Notes: generated by a model from the letters alone, not told the origin. Counted from the stretch's first letter, positions 47,958 to 62,950 are shown. The stretch is DNA of 64,000 bases from [Mycobacterium] zoologicum (GCF_020172665.1 NZ_CP083985.1:2534953-2598952), one strand, 5' to 3'. Made by a program: numbers and translations.

Positions 47958-48245
47958 ATGAGACTGAACCAGGTCACCATCGGCAGTACCGACCTGGACC
48001 GTGCCGAGCGGTTCGACCGGATGCTGGGCCTGCAGCTGATCGTCATCTACTTCGAATGCGACGACGTCGACGCCGAATACCGGCGGCTGCACGGCTCGGT
48101 CGAATTCACTACTGCCCCTGCCGATATGCCGTGGTTGTGGCGCGAAGCCCGGCTGTCCGACCCCGACGGGCACCCGCTGTGCCTGTATGCCGCCGGCGAG
48201 GCCCGCCGGAATCCGCCGTGGCGACTCGACAGGAGCGATCAGTGA
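47958..48245 (+). CDS. shortened VOC (glyoxalase-fold) protein
   Basis: 95 aa against ~120-130 for the family. MRLNQVTIGSTDLDRAERF...LGLQLIV is the first beta-alpha unit, and IYFECDDVDAEYRRLHG begins the second. The strands that should join them (roughly 30 residues, including a usual metal/substrate ligand strand) are absent, without a frameshift. C-terminal RLSDPDGHPLCLYAAGE with the conserved DPDGH is intact. Either a natural half-size variant or an internal in-frame deletion with lost activity. The stop overlaps the monooxygenase GTG by 4 nt. Confidence 0.75.
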   Translation: MRLNQVTIGSTDLDRAERFDRMLGLQLIVIYFECDDVDAEYRRLHGSVEFTTAPADMPWLWREARLSDPDGHPLCLYAAGEARRNPPWRLDRSDQ

Positions 48246-49726
48246 ACGAGCAACCCGATTACGAAGTCCTGATCGTCGGCGCCGGCTTCTCCGGCATCGG
48301 CGCGGCGATCCGCCTGGATGCGGCCGACATGGCCGACTATCTGATCGTCGAGGCCGGCGACGGGGTCGGCGGCACCTGGCACTGGAACACCTATCCTGGT
48401 ATCGCAGTGGATATTCCGTCGTTCTCCTATCAGTTCTCGTTCGAGCAGAGCGCCGCGTGGTCGCGCACCTACGCGCCCGGTGCTGAACTGAAGGCGTACG
48501 CCGAGCACTGCACCGACAAATACGACCTGCGCTCCCGAATCCGCTTCAACACCAAGGTGATCGAGGCCGGCTACGACGACGTCGACGGCCTGTGGCGGGT
48601 GCGGACCGATACCTGCGGAGAGATCACCGCGCGATTCCTGATCAACGCCAGCGGCGTGTTGACCACCCCGAACCTGCCCGACATCGACGGCGCCGGCACT
48701 TTCGCCGGGGTGAACATCCACACCGCACGCTGGGACCACTCCCAGGACCTGACCGGTAAGCGGGTCGCGGTGATCGGCACCGGCGCCTCGGCCGTTCAGG
48801 TGGTCCCCGAGGTCGCCCCGAAGGTCGCCGAGCTCACCGTCTTTCAGCGCACACCGATCTGGTGTTTCCCGAAATTCGACATGCCGCTTGCCGCGCCGGT
48901 GCGCTGGGCGATGCGCATTCCCGGCGGCAAGGCCCTGCAGAGGTGGGCCAGTCAGGCCTACGTCGAGGCGACCTTCCCGATCGCGGCGCAGTACTTCACC
49001 GTGTTTCCGCTGGCCAAGCAGATGGAATCCGCCGGCCGGGCGTATCTGCGCCGGCAGGTGCACGACCCGGTGGTCCGCGATCAGCTCACGCCGCGTTACG
49101 CGGTGGGCTGCAAACGGCCCGGGTTCCACAACACCTACCTGTCGACGTTCAACCGCGACAACGTGCATCTGGTCGTCGACCCGATCGAGCGGATCACTCC
49201 CACCGGTGTGGTGACGGCCGACGGAACGGCTCGCGACGTCGACGTGCTGATCCTGGCGACCGGGTTCAAGGTGATGGACAGCGACAACATCCCCACCTTC
49301 GCCGTGACCGGAAGCGGCGGACAGTCGCTGAGCCGGTTCTGGGACGAGCACCGACTGCAGGCCTACGAAGGCGTGAGCATCCCCGGGTTTCCGAACATGT
49401 TCAGCGTCTTCGGGCCGTACGGCTACGTCGGGTCGTCGTATTTCGCGCTGGTCGAGGCGCAGACCCACCACATCGTGCGCTGCCTCAAACGCGCCCGCAG
49501 CAGCGGTGCGACCCGCATCGAGATCTCCGAGGCCGCCAACGACCGGTATTTCGCCGAGATGATGCGCAAGCGGCACCGGCAGGTGTTCTGGCAGGACAGC
49601 TGCCGGCAGGCCAACAGCTACTACTTCGACAAGAACGGCGACGTGCCGCTGCGGCCAACCACCACCGTCGAGGCGTACTGGCGCAGCCGGCGCTTCGACC
49701 TCGACGACTACCGGTTCAGCGCGTAG
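48242..49726 (+). CDS. Baeyer-Villiger-type flavin monooxygenase
   Basis: 494 aa, Rv1393c-like. FAD site VGAGFSGIGAAI near residue 12, GTWHWNTYPGIAVDIPS, the BVMO fingerprint FAGVNIHTARWDH near 154-166, and NADPH site VIGTGASAVQVVPE near 177. GTG at 48242 is coupled to the VOC gene. Such enzymes insert oxygen next to ketones; the substrate is unknown. Cytoplasmic. Convergent with metK, a double hairpin lying between. Confidence 0.93.
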   Translation: MNEQPDYEVLIVGAGFSGIGAAIRLDAADMADYLIVEAGDGVGGTWHWNTYPGIAVDIPSFSYQFSFEQSAAWSRTYAPGAELKAYAEHCTDKYDLRSRIRFNTKVIEAGYDDVDGLWRVRTDTCGEITARFLINASGVLTTPNLPDIDGAGTFAGVNIHTARWDHSQDLTGKRVAVIGTGASAVQVVPEVAPKVAELTVFQRTPIWCFPKFDMPLAAPVRWAMRIPGGKALQRWASQAYVEATFPIAAQYFTVFPLAKQMESAGRAYLRRQVHDPVVRDQLTPRYAVGCKRPGFHNTYLSTFNRDNVHLVVDPIERITPTGVVTADGTARDVDVLILATGFKVMDSDNIPTFAVTGSGGQSLSRFWDEHRLQAYEGVSIPGFPNMFSVFGPYGYVGSSYFALVEAQTHHIVRCLKRARSSGATRIEISEAANDRYFAEMMRKRHRQVFWQDSCRQANSYYFDKNGDVPLRPTTTVEAYWRSRRFDLDDYRFSA

Positions 49727-49742
49727 CCCCTAGTCCCTCACC

Positions 49743-49802
49743 GCCGAGCGTGAAGTTGGCTTCACGTTCGGCGCCGAGAGTGAACTTGGCTTCACGCTCG
49801 GC
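49743..49802. terminator. two tandem hairpins between convergent monooxygenase and metK
   Basis: Two adjacent 30-nt palindromes, 49743-49772 and 49773-49802. Each has 12-bp arms of type GCCGAGCGTGAA / TTCACGCTCGGC around GTTGGC or CTTGGC (one G-T type mismatch per stem). They are near-duplicates of each other. Symmetry and place suit a bidirectional terminator; the unit looks like a dispersed mycobacterial palindromic element, not checked. Confidence 0.75.
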
Positions 49803-49812
49803 GGGGGCGCGG

Positions 49813-51024
<1,212 letters not shown>

Positions 51025-51075
51025 AATGTCAACCCTTCCGCGCGTCACCGCGCTGTACAAAAGATAGGCCGGGCA

Positions 51076-51081
51076 AATATA
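51076..51081 (-). promoter_or_regulatory. candidate metK -10 element
   Basis: TATATT on the minus strand, 52 bp before the metK start, in the 151-bp gap after coaBC. A second candidate, TATCTT, lies at 51061-51066. The gap indicates that metK has its own promoter; the exact box is inferred. Confidence 0.35.
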
Positions 51082-51175
51082 GCGTCTGCGCTCTGCCCGC
51101 TACGCCAGTGGGCAATACCCGCAGCCGGCGCCCGGCCTACGTCATAACCCCCGGCTCGCTACCGTAGCAGCGCTC

Positions 51176-52426
51176 TCATCGATCGTGCACATGCAGGAAG
51201 TCCGCGACCGCGTCGACGATCCGGCTGGCCATCAACGTCTTGGAGCCGGGTTCGAGGGCGGACTCGGTGCCGTCGGCGGCCAGCAGCCACCCGTCGTTGT
51301 GGTCCACCTCGAAGGCCAGTCCGTCCCCGACGGCGTTGACCACCAGCAGATCGCAGCCCTTGCGGCGCAGTTTCGCCCGCGCGTGGAACAGCACGTCGCC
51401 GTTCTCGTCGCCGGTCTCGGCGGCGAATCCGACGATGGCGCGCATGTGGGGCAACTGCCCGTCATTGCGGGCCCGGACCGCACCGGCCAGCACGTCGTCG
51501 TTGCGGACCAGATCGATGGTGGGAGCCTGATCCTCGGCGTCGGCGCTCTTCTTGATCTTGGCCGGGGCCATCCGGGTCGGACGGAAGTCGGCGACGGCGG
51601 CGGCCATCACCAGCACGTCGGCCTCCGGGGCGTGCTTGGTCACCGCGTCATGCAGCTGCTGGGCGGAGCTGACGTGCACCACGTCGACGCCGGCCGGGTC
51701 GGCCAGGCCTGCGGTGTGCGCGGCGATCAGCGTGACCTCAGCGCCGCGCTGGGCGGCCACCCGGGCCACCGCGTAGCCCTGCTTGCCCGAACTGCGGTTA
51801 CCGATGAAGCGAACGGGGTCTATCGGCTCGCGGGTGCCGCCCGCGGTAACCAGCACCCGCTGGCCGGCCAGGTCGTAGCGCAGCGCATCGGCTCGTTCCA
51901 GCAGCAGCGAGGCGAACGTGTTGATCTCCTCGGCCTCGGGCAGCCGGCCCGGTCCGGTGTCGGCACCGGTCAGCCGTCCCGAGGCGGGCTCGAGGACCAC
52001 CGCGCCGCGCTCCCGCAGGGTCGCCACATTGGCGACGGTGGCCGGGTGCTGCCACATCTCGGTGTGCATAGCCGGGGCGAACAGCACCGGACAGCGGGCG
52101 GTGAGCAGGGTGGCGGTCAGCAGGTCGTCGGCGCGGCCGGCCACCGCGCGGGCCAGCAGGTCCGCGGTTGCCGGCGCCACCACCACCAGGTCGGCCTGCT
52201 GGCCGATGGCGACGTGCGGCACCTGCGGAACGTCATCGAAGACCCCGGTGTGCACCGGATTGCCGGAGAGCGCCTCGAAGGTCGCGGCGCCGACAAAGCG
52301 CAGCGCGGACTCGGTGGGCAGTACGCGCACCGAGTGGCCGGCTTCGGCCAGCTGCCGCACGACGGTGCAGGCCTTGTAGGCGGCGATGCCGCCGGAGACG
52401 CCGACGACGACCCGTTTGGCATCCAC
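51176..52426 (-). CDS. coaBC: bifunctional phosphopantothenoylcysteine decarboxylase / phosphopantothenate-cysteine ligase
   Basis: Two steps of coenzyme A synthesis. 416 aa. The N-terminal FMN-dependent decarboxylase has VGVSGGIAAYKAC and APAMHTEMWQHPATVANV; the C-terminal CTP-dependent ligase has VTAGGTREPIDPVRFIGNRSSGKQG and AAVADFRP. GTG start 52426, 23 bp after rpoZ. Corresponds to Rv1391 (dfp). Confidence 0.97.
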   Translation of the reverse strand: MDAKRVVVGVSGGIAAYKACTVVRQLAEAGHSVRVLPTESALRFVGAATFEALSGNPVHTGVFDDVPQVPHVAIGQQADLVVVAPATADLLARAVAGRADDLLTATLLTARCPVLFAPAMHTEMWQHPATVANVATLRERGAVVLEPASGRLTGADTGPGRLPEAEEINTFASLLLERADALRYDLAGQRVLVTAGGTREPIDPVRFIGNRSSGKQGYAVARVAAQRGAEVTLIAAHTAGLADPAGVDVVHVSSAQQLHDAVTKHAPEADVLVMAAAVADFRPTRMAPAKIKKSADAEDQAPTIDLVRNDDVLAGAVRARNDGQLPHMRAIVGFAAETGDENGDVLFHARAKLRRKGCDLLVVNAVGDGLAFEVDHNDGWLLAADGTESALEPGSKTLMASRIVDAVADFLHVHDR

Positions 52427-52449
52427 GGCTACGCGCCCCCGAACCTCTG

Positions 52450-52773
52450 CTACTCGCCTTCGGTGTATTCGAGCAGGTCGCCGTGGATCTCGCGCATCGC
52501 GATCGACAGCGGCTTCTCCTGCAGGCCGGGCTCGACCAGCGGCCCGACGTACTCGAGGATGCCCTCCCCGAGCTGGTTGTAGTAGTCGTTGATCTGGCGC
52601 GCGCGCTTGGCCGCGTAGATCACCAGGGCGTACTTGCTCGACGCACGCTGCAGCAGCTCATCGATGGGCGGGTTGGTGATGCCGAGCGGCGTGTCGTACC
52701 CGCCGATGGTCGACGGGTCGAACTCGTCGGCGTCGGTGGTCGACTCGGCCTGTGCGGTACTCACGTGAGACAT
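52450..52773 (-). CDS. rpoZ: RNA polymerase subunit omega
   Basis: Stabilises beta' in RNA polymerase. 107 aa (usual ~110). The conserved core [23 protein letters not shown] and [11 protein letters not shown] are intact; acidic C-terminus. ATG 52773 with AGGAGAATG context. Between gmk and coaBC, the standard actinobacterial order. Confidence 0.96.
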   Translation of the reverse strand: MSHVSTAQAESTTDADEFDPSTIGGYDTPLGITNPPIDELLQRASSKYALVIYAAKRARQINDYYNQLGEGILEYVGPLVEPGLQEKPLSIAMREIHGDLLEYTEGE

Positions 52774-52825
52774 TCTCCTGCGCTTGTGCTGTCTGAGCTG
52801 TGCGATGACTGGGGGTTCGGGTCGG

Positions 52826-53428
52826 TCAGGCCGGACCCGGTGTGCTGTCCACCAGCAAGGATACCAATTCTGAACAGGCGGTTTCCAATCGAGCGTTCAC
52901 CACCACCCGGTCGAAGTCTCCTTGGGCCGCCAATTCGGTGCGTGCGGTGGCCAGCCGGCGCGCCATGACGTCCTCGGATTCGGTGCCGCGGCCGGCCAGC
53001 CTGGCCTGCAGCGTCTCCCAATCCGGCGGCGCCAGAAACACCGTGACGGCTTCGGGAAGAGCCTTCTTGATGGACCGTGCGCCGGCCAGGTCGACCTCGA
53101 TCAGGACCGGGCGCCCGGAGCGGGTCGCGTCGTCCACCGGGGCGGCCGGGGTGCCCGATCGCTGCAGGCCACCGTGGATGTCGGCCCACTCCAGCAGCGC
53201 ATCGGTGTCGATAAGCCGGTCGAACTCCTCGGGCGTCACGAACCGGTAGTCGACACCGTCGACCTCACCGGGCCGCGGTGCACGAGTGGTCGCCGAGACG
53301 CTGAAGTACAGGTTCGGCACCCGCTCGCGCAGGCAGCGGACAACGCTGGATTTTCCGACCGCGGAGGGACCGGACAGCACCACGACGCGTCCCGCGTACC
53401 GGCTGTCCGGTCCTCCACCGGCATTCAC
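52826..53428 (-). CDS. gmk: guanylate kinase
   Basis: Phosphorylates GMP to GDP. 200 aa. P-loop [17 protein letters not shown] at ~17-32, GMP site [32 protein letters not shown]. 7 bp after mihF on the same strand. Start ATG 53428 gives a short 13-residue lead before the P-loop strand. Confidence 0.97.
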   Translation of the reverse strand: MNAGGGPDSRYAGRVVVLSGPSAVGKSSVVRCLRERVPNLYFSVSATTRAPRPGEVDGVDYRFVTPEEFDRLIDTDALLEWADIHGGLQRSGTPAAPVDDATRSGRPVLIEVDLAGARSIKKALPEAVTVFLAPPDWETLQARLAGRGTESEDVMARRLATARTELAAQGDFDRVVVNARLETACSELVSLLVDSTPGPA

Positions 53429-53435
53429 TGTCGGA

Positions 53436-53753
53436 TCAGGAGAAGTCGAACTTCTCCAGCAGCGCCTTGCGCTGCCGGTCGCCCAGGCCGCGCAGACGGC
53501 GGGTGGGGGCGATTTCGAGTTCGGTCATGATCTCCTGCGCCTTGACCTTGCCGACCTTGGGCAGCGCCTCCAGCAGTGCGGAGACCTTCATCTTGCCCAG
53601 GACCTCATCGGTCTCGGCATCCTTCAGCACCTGCTTCAGGTTGGTGCCACCGCGCTTCAGGCGGTCCTTGAGCTCCGCTCGGATTCGACGCGCGGCGGCC
53701 GCCTTCTCCAAAGCGGCAGCGCGCTGCTCGTCGGTCAACTGGGGAAGGGCCAC
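53436..53753 (-). CDS. mihF: integration host factor, actinobacterial type (mIHF)
   Basis: Nucleoid-associated protein, essential in mycobacteria and first found as the host factor for phage L5 integration. 105 aa from a [37 protein letters not shown] and the helix-two-turn-helix DNA-binding part [13 protein letters not shown] / [14 protein letters not shown] are essentially identical to the family. Upstream of gmk-rpoZ-coaBC; the promoter lies in the 399-bp gap before pyrF. Relevant as a possible cofactor for the element's integrase. Confidence 0.97.
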   Translation of the reverse strand: MALPQLTDEQRAAALEKAAAARRIRAELKDRLKRGGTNLKQVLKDAETDEVLGKMKVSALLEALPKVGKVKAQEIMTELEIAPTRRLRGLGDRQRKALLEKFDFS

Positions 53754-54152
53754 GATTCCTCCGTCTCATCGTCATCGGCGGACACCGATGTTTTCCTTGT
53801 CTCGGCCGGGTACTCCTGCCAGAGACGACGACCGTACCCACGCCGTCTGACGAAATCTAACCCCACCCCCCGATTCCGGCTACAAATGCCCAGCGTGCGG
53901 GGCCGGTGCCGGGCGGGTCCGGCCCCACCCGGCCGGGTTGCGGCGAGCCGGATCCGGCGAGCCGCAGCGGCAGCATGCACGGCCAAGAAAACCCAGCATG
54001 ACCTGGGCGTTTGATCAGATCAACCGCCCGGCCCGGGCGGCGCGAAGTGTCCCCGCAACGGCGCTTCGAGCTGCCACGGACAACGACGACATTGAATTCG
54101 CACTCCACGGCGTGTCGGGCGTGTCGAAACCGGTTCCGCGGGGATTCCCCGC
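53754..54152. other. non-coding gap between pyrF and mihF
   Basis: 399 bp with no supported gene. In M. tuberculosis this place holds PE15/PPE20; nothing like them is seen here. It contains a 25-nt imperfect hairpin at 54005-54029 around the perfect palindrome TTGATCAGATCAA (54011-54023), a possible end of the pyr operon or operator, and must contain the mihF promoter. No further repeat or RNA gene recognised. Confidence 0.6.
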
Positions 54153-54973
54153 TTACCCGGCCAGATACGCCACGGCGTCGCGCAGCCGCTCCCCCGCCGC
54201 CCGTAGCGCCGCGACGTCGGGGCCTGCGCGCAGCACCTCGCGGGAGACCGCCGGCAGCAGTGTGCCCGCAGCGGCCCCGCCCAGGCCGGCCAGCGCCTCG
54301 AGACGCCCTCCCTGGGCCCCGACGCCCGGCACCAGTACCGGGCCGCCCAGAGCGCTCAGGTCGGGCACCTCGCGCAGCGTGGCGCCCACCACGACGCCGA
54401 CCGATCCGGATCCGGTGCCCCGATTCAGCGCGGCGGCGGCGTCGACGATCGTCTGCGCGACGGTGCGGCCGTCGGCCGCGGTGGCACGCTGCACAGCGGC
54501 ACCCTCCGGGTTCGAGGTGGCGGCCAGCACGAAGACGCCCCGCCGGTTGGCCTCCGCGGTGTCCAGCAGCGGCTGCAGCGACCCGAAGCCCAGATACGGC
54601 GAGGCGGTCACCGCGTCGGCCGCCAGCGGCGAATCACCGGCCCAGGCCGCGGCGTAGGCCGCCATCGTCGTACCGATGTCGCCGCGTTTGGCGTCGGCAA
54701 GCACCAGCACGCCGGCCTCGCGCAGCGCGGCGACGGTGCGCTCCAGCACTGCGAACCCGGCTGATCCGTACGCCTCGAAGAACGCCACCTGCGGCTTGAC
54801 GACGGCGAACTCGGCGAACGCGCTCACGCACGTCTCGCTGAACACGGCCAGGCCGTCTGACGTCGCGGGCAGGCCCCACGCGGCGAGCAGCTCGGGGTGC
54901 GGGTCGATGCCCAGGCACAGCGGCCCGCGGGCCGCAGTCGCCTCTGCCAGGCGCGTCCCGAACCCGGCCGTCA

Positions 54974-54974
<1 letters not shown>
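54153..54974 (-). CDS. pyrF: orotidine 5'-phosphate decarboxylase
   Basis: Final step to UMP. 273 aa, the longer (type 2) actinobacterial form. [16 protein letters not shown], catalytic [14 protein letters not shown] and C-terminal [12 protein letters not shown] are intact. ATG 54974 shares a base with the carB stop (TGATG), so translation is coupled. Last gene of the pyr operon. Confidence 0.96.
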
Positions 54975-58318
<3,344 letters not shown>

Positions 58319-58412
58319 TATTTTCCCTCTCCGATCTGGGCGCGAGCGCGCGCAAATGTACGGCAAATCCCAGGTCGCAGCGAACGCTTGTGCACGCTCG
58401 GCGGAGGTGGGT

Positions 58413-59540
58413 TCACTGCTTCTCCCCTGCCATCAGGTCTACGAACTGGTCGAACAGGTACTCGGCGTCGTGCGGTCCGGCCGCGGCCTCCGGGTGGTAC
58501 TGCACCGAGAAAGCTCGGCCGTCGGCGAGTTTCACGCCCTCGACGACGCCGTCGTTGGCGCAGGTGTGACTGACCAGTCCCGGACCGAACTCGGTGTCGA
58601 AACGCTGGCCTGCCTCACCTTCCAGGGCGAAGCCGTGGTTCTGCGCGGTGACGGCCACCCGGCCGGTGGCGTGGTCGATCACCGGGATGTTGATGCCCCG
58701 GTGCCCGAACGTCATCTTGTAGGTCTTCAGCCCCAGCGCCCTGCCCAGAATCTGGTTGCCGAAACAGATTCCGAACAGCGGGATTCCGGCCCCCAGCACC
58801 TCGCGGGTCAAGGCGACCATGGCCTCTGCGGTGGCCGGGTCCCCGGGTCCGTTGGACAGGAACACCCCGTCGGGCCCCAGTGCGGCGATCTCATCGAAGC
58901 TCACCGACGACGGCAGCACGTGGCTGCGAATTCCACGACGGGCGAAGTTGCGCGGCGTGTTGGTCTTGATACCCAAGTCCAGCGCGGCGACGGTGAACCG
59001 GTGCGCCCCTTCGGGTTCCACCACATACTCGGCGTCGGTGCTGACCTGGCCGGCGAGATCGGCGCCGAGCATCGCCGGCTGCTCACGAACCCGGCGCACC
59101 AGCTCCTCTTCCGGGGCGAGCGCATCGCCGGAGAACACCCCGGCCTTCATCGAGCCGTGGTTGCGCAGGTGGCGCACCACGGTGCGGGTGTCCACGCCGG
59201 CCACCCCGACGATGCCCTGGCGCACCAATTCGTCTTCGAGGGTTCCGGTGGCCCGCCAGTTCGACGCGCGCGGCGACGGGTCACGCACGACGTAGCCGGC
59301 CACCCAGATCTTGTCGTCGCGGCTCTCGCCGTCTTCGTGATTCCAGCCGGTGTTGCCGATCTGCGGGGCGGTGGCCACCACGATCTGCCGGTGGTAGCTG
59401 GGGTCGGTCAGCGTCTCCTGGTAGCCGGACATGCCGGTGGAGAACACCGCCTCACCCAGGCTCTGGCCCACGGCCCCGAACCGGGTTCCGGTGAAGACCC
59501 TGCCGTCCTCGAGAACCAGGGCGGCTGCTGTGTTGCTCAT
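58413..59540 (-). CDS. carA: carbamoyl phosphate synthase small subunit
   Basis: Glutamine amidotransferase subunit feeding ammonia to CarB. 375 aa. N-terminal [17 protein letters not shown]; class-I GATase triad: Cys in [14 protein letters not shown], His and Glu in [16 protein letters not shown] overlaps the upstream gene's stop by 4 nt; 94 bp to carB. Confidence 0.97.
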   Translation of the reverse strand: MSNTAAALVLEDGRVFTGTRFGAVGQSLGEAVFSTGMSGYQETLTDPSYHRQIVVATAPQIGNTGWNHEDGESRDDKIWVAGYVVRDPSPRASNWRATGTLEDELVRQGIVGVAGVDTRTVVRHLRNHGSMKAGVFSGDALAPEEELVRRVREQPAMLGADLAGQVSTDAEYVVEPEGAHRFTVAALDLGIKTNTPRNFARRGIRSHVLPSSVSFDEIAALGPDGVFLSNGPGDPATAEAMVALTREVLGAGIPLFGICFGNQILGRALGLKTYKMTFGHRGINIPVIDHATGRVAVTAQNHGFALEGEAGQRFDTEFGPGLVSHTCANDGVVEGVKLADGRAFSVQYHPEAAAGPHDAEYLFDQFVDLMAGEKQ

Positions 59541-60055
59541 CGTTCATCCTTTAGCCAGCGGGTGTATTCGGCACGGTCGTCGGCGCGGAAGCCGGTGTCC
59601 ATCTCGGTGCCCGACGGCAGTCGCCAGCGGATCGCAAGCACGCCGTCGTGAGGCCGGGTGGGCAGCGTGGGAATGACCCGTCCGGCGATGCCGCTTTCGG
59701 TGCGCACCGCGGTGATCGAGTCTTCCGGTATCCAGATCGGCTGAGCTCCGCTGCGCTGCACCATGATTCCCTCGGGGTACCGAGTGAGTACCGCCTTGGT
59801 GCGATAGCCCAGGTCCGAGACCACCACCCGGTCGTTCCACTTCGGGGCCAGGGTGCAGCCCAGGTAGACGCCTCGGGTGGCCCCGACACTGGGCGCACCG
59901 ACGGTGTCGGGCACCGAGGGCAGGGCGCCGATCAGTGCGTCCTGCAACTGCCCGCGGTGCCGCCAGCCGCGCATCATCAACCGGATCAGCAGGCCGATGA
60001 TGACCACCAGCACCGCGGCGAAGATCAGCGACCCCACCATCGTGGGCGTGTTCAC
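59537..60055 (-). CDS. single-pass membrane PH-like protein (Rv1382-like)
   Basis: 172 aa. One N-terminal transmembrane helix ([20 protein letters not shown], about residues 9-28), then a soluble beta-rich domain ([46 protein letters not shown]). Function unknown; conserved between pyrC and carA in mycobacteria and coupled to both by 4-nt overlaps, so it is expressed with the pyr genes. Confidence 0.88.
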   Translation of the reverse strand: MNTPTMVGSLIFAAVLVVIIGLLIRLMMRGWRHRGQLQDALIGALPSVPDTVGAPSVGATRGVYLGCTLAPKWNDRVVVSDLGYRTKAVLTRYPEGIMVQRSGAQPIWIPEDSITAVRTESGIAGRVIPTLPTRPHDGVLAIRWRLPSGTEMDTGFRADDRAEYTRWLKDER

Positions 60056-61356
60056 GCCGGTGACCTCCCGTCACGAGCGGTCACCCGGCCGCGCAGCAGC
60101 GTCGCGGTGACGGTGGCCGGCAGCGTCATCTCCTCGTAGGGGGTGTTCGCCGACCGGCTGGCCAGGTCGGTGCCGGTGACCACCCAGCTCGCCTGCGGGT
60201 CGACGACCGTGAGGTTGGCCGGCTCCCCGACCTCCAGCGGACGGCCCTGGTCGGGCAGGCCGACGATCGCCGCGGGCCGCTCACTCATCACCCGGGCCAC
60301 GTCTCGCCAGCTGAGCAGCCCCGGCTCGACCATGGTTGCCACCACCACCGACAGCGCGGTCTGCAGGCCGAGCATCCCGGGGCGGGCGTGGGCGAACTCG
60401 CAGTTCTTCTCCTGGTCGGCGTGCGGCGCGTGGTCGGTGGCCACGCAGTCGATGACGCCGTCGGCCAGCGCCTGGCGCAGCGCGGCGGCATCGGATTCCT
60501 CCCGCAGCGGCGGGTTGACCCGGTTGCGGCCGTCGTAGTCGGCCAGCCGGCTGTCGTCGAGCATCAGGTGGTGCGGAGTGACCTCCGCGGTCACCGCAAT
60601 CCCTTGTCCCTTGGCCCATTTGATGAGCTCCACGGTCCCGGCGGTGGAGGCGTGGCAGATGTGCAGGCGGGCGCGCGCATCGCGGGCCAGCAGGACATCG
60701 CGCGCCACGATCGACTCCTCGGCGACCCGCGGCCAGCCGGCCAGCCCCAACCGGGCGGCGGTGGGTCCCTCGTGGGCCACCGAGCCGACGGTCAGCCGGG
60801 GCTCCTCGGCGTGCTGGGCGATCAGCACCCCCAGGCCGCTGGCGTACTCCAGGGCCCGGCGCATCACCAGCGGGTCGTCCACGCACACACCGTCATCGGA
60901 GAACATCCGCACGCCCGCCGCGCCGGCGGCCATCATGCCCATCTCGGTCAGCTGGGTGCCTCCCAGCCCGACGGTGACCGCGCCGACCGGGTGCACGTCG
61001 ACCAGCCCGACCTGGCGCCCGCGCGCCCAGACGTGGTCGGTGACCACCGGCGAGTCGGCGACCGGATCGGTGTTGGCCATCGCGAAGACCGCGGTGTAGC
61101 CGCCCAGAGCCGCTGCCGCCGAGCCGGTTTCGATGTCCTCGGCGTATTCCCGGCCCGGTTCGCGCAGGTGGGTGTGCAGGTCCACGAAGCCGGGCAGCAG
61201 CACCTGGCCGGCCGCGTCGATCACCTCGCAGCCGTCCGGCGCGGTCAGGCTCGCGCCGATCTGCGCGATCTGCCCCTCGAAACCGGGGGTGCCGACCAGC
61301 ACGTCGAGCTGATCGCCTTCGCCGTAGCACCGCACGCCGCGGATGAGCACGCTCAC
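60052..61356 (-). CDS. pyrC: dihydroorotase
   Basis: Cyclises carbamoyl aspartate. 434 aa amidohydrolase. Metal motif [35 protein letters not shown]; metal Asp in [15 protein letters not shown]. Class I (long) type. 4-nt overlaps with pyrB and the Rv1382-like gene. Confidence 0.96.
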   Translation of the reverse strand: MSVLIRGVRCYGEGDQLDVLVGTPGFEGQIAQIGASLTAPDGCEVIDAAGQVLLPGFVDLHTHLREPGREYAEDIETGSAAAALGGYTAVFAMANTDPVADSPVVTDHVWARGRQVGLVDVHPVGAVTVGLGGTQLTEMGMMAAGAAGVRMFSDDGVCVDDPLVMRRALEYASGLGVLIAQHAEEPRLTVGSVAHEGPTAARLGLAGWPRVAEESIVARDVLLARDARARLHICHASTAGTVELIKWAKGQGIAVTAEVTPHHLMLDDSRLADYDGRNRVNPPLREESDAAALRQALADGVIDCVATDHAPHADQEKNCEFAHARPGMLGLQTALSVVVATMVEPGLLSWRDVARVMSERPAAIVGLPDQGRPLEVGEPANLTVVDPQASWVVTGTDLASRSANTPYEEMTLPATVTATLLRGRVTARDGRSPA

Positions 61357-62327
61357 AGCTCCACCTCTTCCGACGACGCCGCCGACCCCGCGGCTTCGCT
61401 ACCCACCAGCAGATGGAACAGCACCGCCATCCGCACATGCACTCCATTGGAAACCTGTTGCAGCACAGCCGATTGCGACGAATCAGCCACCGAAGAGGCG
61501 ATCTCCATACCGCGCAGCATCGGGCCGGGGTGCAGCACCGCCGCATGCTCGGCCAGCATGGCGCGCCGCTTCTCGGAGAGTCCGTAGCGCACCGAGTACT
61601 CGCGGGTCGACGGGAAGAACCCGCCGGTCATCCGCTCGGCCTGCACTCGCAGCATCAGCACCGCGTCGGCGGCCGGCAGCTCGGCGTCGAAATCATGCGA
61701 GACCGTCACCGGCCAGTCGGCCACACCGGTGGGCAGCAGGGTCGGCGGGGCCACCAGCACCACCTCGGCTCCGAGCGTGGCCAGCAGGCTGACATTGGAA
61801 CGGGCCACCCGGGAATGCACGATGTCGCCGACGATCACCACCCGCCGGCCCTCGATGCCGCCGAGGCGCTGACGCAGGGTCAACGCGTCCAGCAGCGCCT
61901 GGGTGGGGTGCTCGTGGGTGCCGTCGCCGGCGTTGATCACCGCGGGACCGCCGTCGGCACCACAGGTCCACTCGGCGAGCAGGTGGGCGGCCCCCGAGGA
62001 CGGGTGCCGGATGATGAGCGCGTCGGCGCCGGCGGCCCGCAGGGTCAGGGCGGTATCGCGCAGCGATTCCCCTTTGCTCACCGAGGATCCCGATGCGCTC
62101 ACGTTGATCACGTCGGCGCTCATCCACTTGCCGGCCACCTCGAACGAGACCCGGGTGCGGGTGGAGTTCTCGTAGAACATGGTGATCACGGTGCGCCCGC
62201 GCAGGGTGGGCAGCTTCTTGACCTCGCGGCCCACCAACGCTTCGGCGAACCGGTCGGCGTCGTCGAGGATCGCGGTGGCCGCATCCCGGCTCAGGTCTCC
62301 CGCGGCCAGCAGGTGTCGGGTACTCAT
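61353..62327 (-). CDS. pyrB: aspartate carbamoyltransferase catalytic subunit
   Basis: Joins carbamoyl phosphate and aspartate. 324 aa. Carbamoyl-phosphate loop [33 protein letters not shown], and [18 protein letters not shown]; aspartate loop [12 protein letters not shown]. No regulatory pyrI is present, as usual in actinobacteria. Coupled to pyrR by 4 nt. Confidence 0.97.
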   Translation of the reverse strand: MSTRHLLAAGDLSRDAATAILDDADRFAEALVGREVKKLPTLRGRTVITMFYENSTRTRVSFEVAGKWMSADVINVSASGSSVSKGESLRDTALTLRAAGADALIIRHPSSGAAHLLAEWTCGADGGPAVINAGDGTHEHPTQALLDALTLRQRLGGIEGRRVVIVGDIVHSRVARSNVSLLATLGAEVVLVAPPTLLPTGVADWPVTVSHDFDAELPAADAVLMLRVQAERMTGGFFPSTREYSVRYGLSEKRRAMLAEHAAVLHPGPMLRGMEIASSVADSSQSAVLQQVSNGVHVRMAVLFHLLVGSEAAGSAASSEEVEL

Positions 62328-62899
62328 CGTGTGATCACCACCGCGTCACGTCCGTCGTGTTCGGCCAATAAGACGTGCACGCTCTCGCCGCGTGCGGTCG
62401 GCACGTTCTTGCCGACGTAGTCGGCGCGAACGGGCAGTTCACGGTGGCCGCGGTCGACCAGCACCGCCAGTTGCACGATCCGAGGACGGCCCACATCGCG
62501 CAGCGCGTCGAGTGCGGCGCGCACCGACCGGCCGGCGAACAGGACGTCGTCGACCAGGATCACGCACGCATCGTCGATGCCGCCGGCCGGAATGGAGGTG
62601 GTCTCCAGGGGCCGTGGCGGTTGGCGCATCAGATCGTCGCGGTACAGGGTGATGTCGAGCGCGCCGTGCGCGACGTCCACGCCGCAGAATTCGCTGATCT
62701 TGACGGCCAGTCGCTGCGCCAGGGTGACTCCGCGGGTCGGAATGCCCAACAGCACCACCCGGGGCACACCGTCGGGATCATCGGAACCGTCCAAAGCGGT
62801 CTTCTCGATGATCTGATGCGCGATACGAGAAACCGTGCGACCCACATCCGCCGAGGACATCAGCTCTCGGTCGGTGCTGGAATTACCGGCAGCGCCCAT
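62324..62899 (-). CDS. pyrR: bifunctional pyr operon RNA-binding regulator / uracil phosphoribosyltransferase
   Basis: 191 aa. PRPP loop [35 protein letters not shown] and the RNA-contact region with basic residues. In mycobacteria PyrR represses translation of its operon by binding the leader. ATG 62899; GAAGGAGG lies 14-21 nt upstream, further than usual, and abuts the PyrR-binding loop. First gene of the operon. Confidence 0.96.
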   Translation of the reverse strand: MGAAGNSSTDRELMSSADVGRTVSRIAHQIIEKTALDGSDDPDGVPRVVLLGIPTRGVTLAQRLAVKISEFCGVDVAHGALDITLYRDDLMRQPPRPLETTSIPAGGIDDACVILVDDVLFAGRSVRAALDALRDVGRPRIVQLAVLVDRGHRELPVRADYVGKNVPTARGESVHVLLAEHDGRDAVVITR

Positions 62900-62912
62900 G
62901 GGAAACCGCTGG

Positions 62913-62950
62913 ACCTCCTTCTCCGCCTCACGGGACGGCTCGTTAAAGGA
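62913..62950 (-). promoter_or_regulatory. PyrR-binding leader RNA with overlapping ribosome site
   Basis: On the minus strand: TTTAACGAGCCGTCCCGTGAGGC followed directly by GGAGAAGGAGG. GTCCCGTGAGGC matches the PyrR loop consensus (GUCCnGnGAGGC), and the ribosome site begins at its 3' edge, so PyrR-UMP binding would hide it. No terminator stem is visible, favouring translational over transcriptional control. Confidence 0.75.

Noticed and set aside
51185-52582. 465-residue plus-strand frame opposite coaBC and rpoZ
   Set aside because: Antisense shadow; the minus-strand proteins are complete and conserved.
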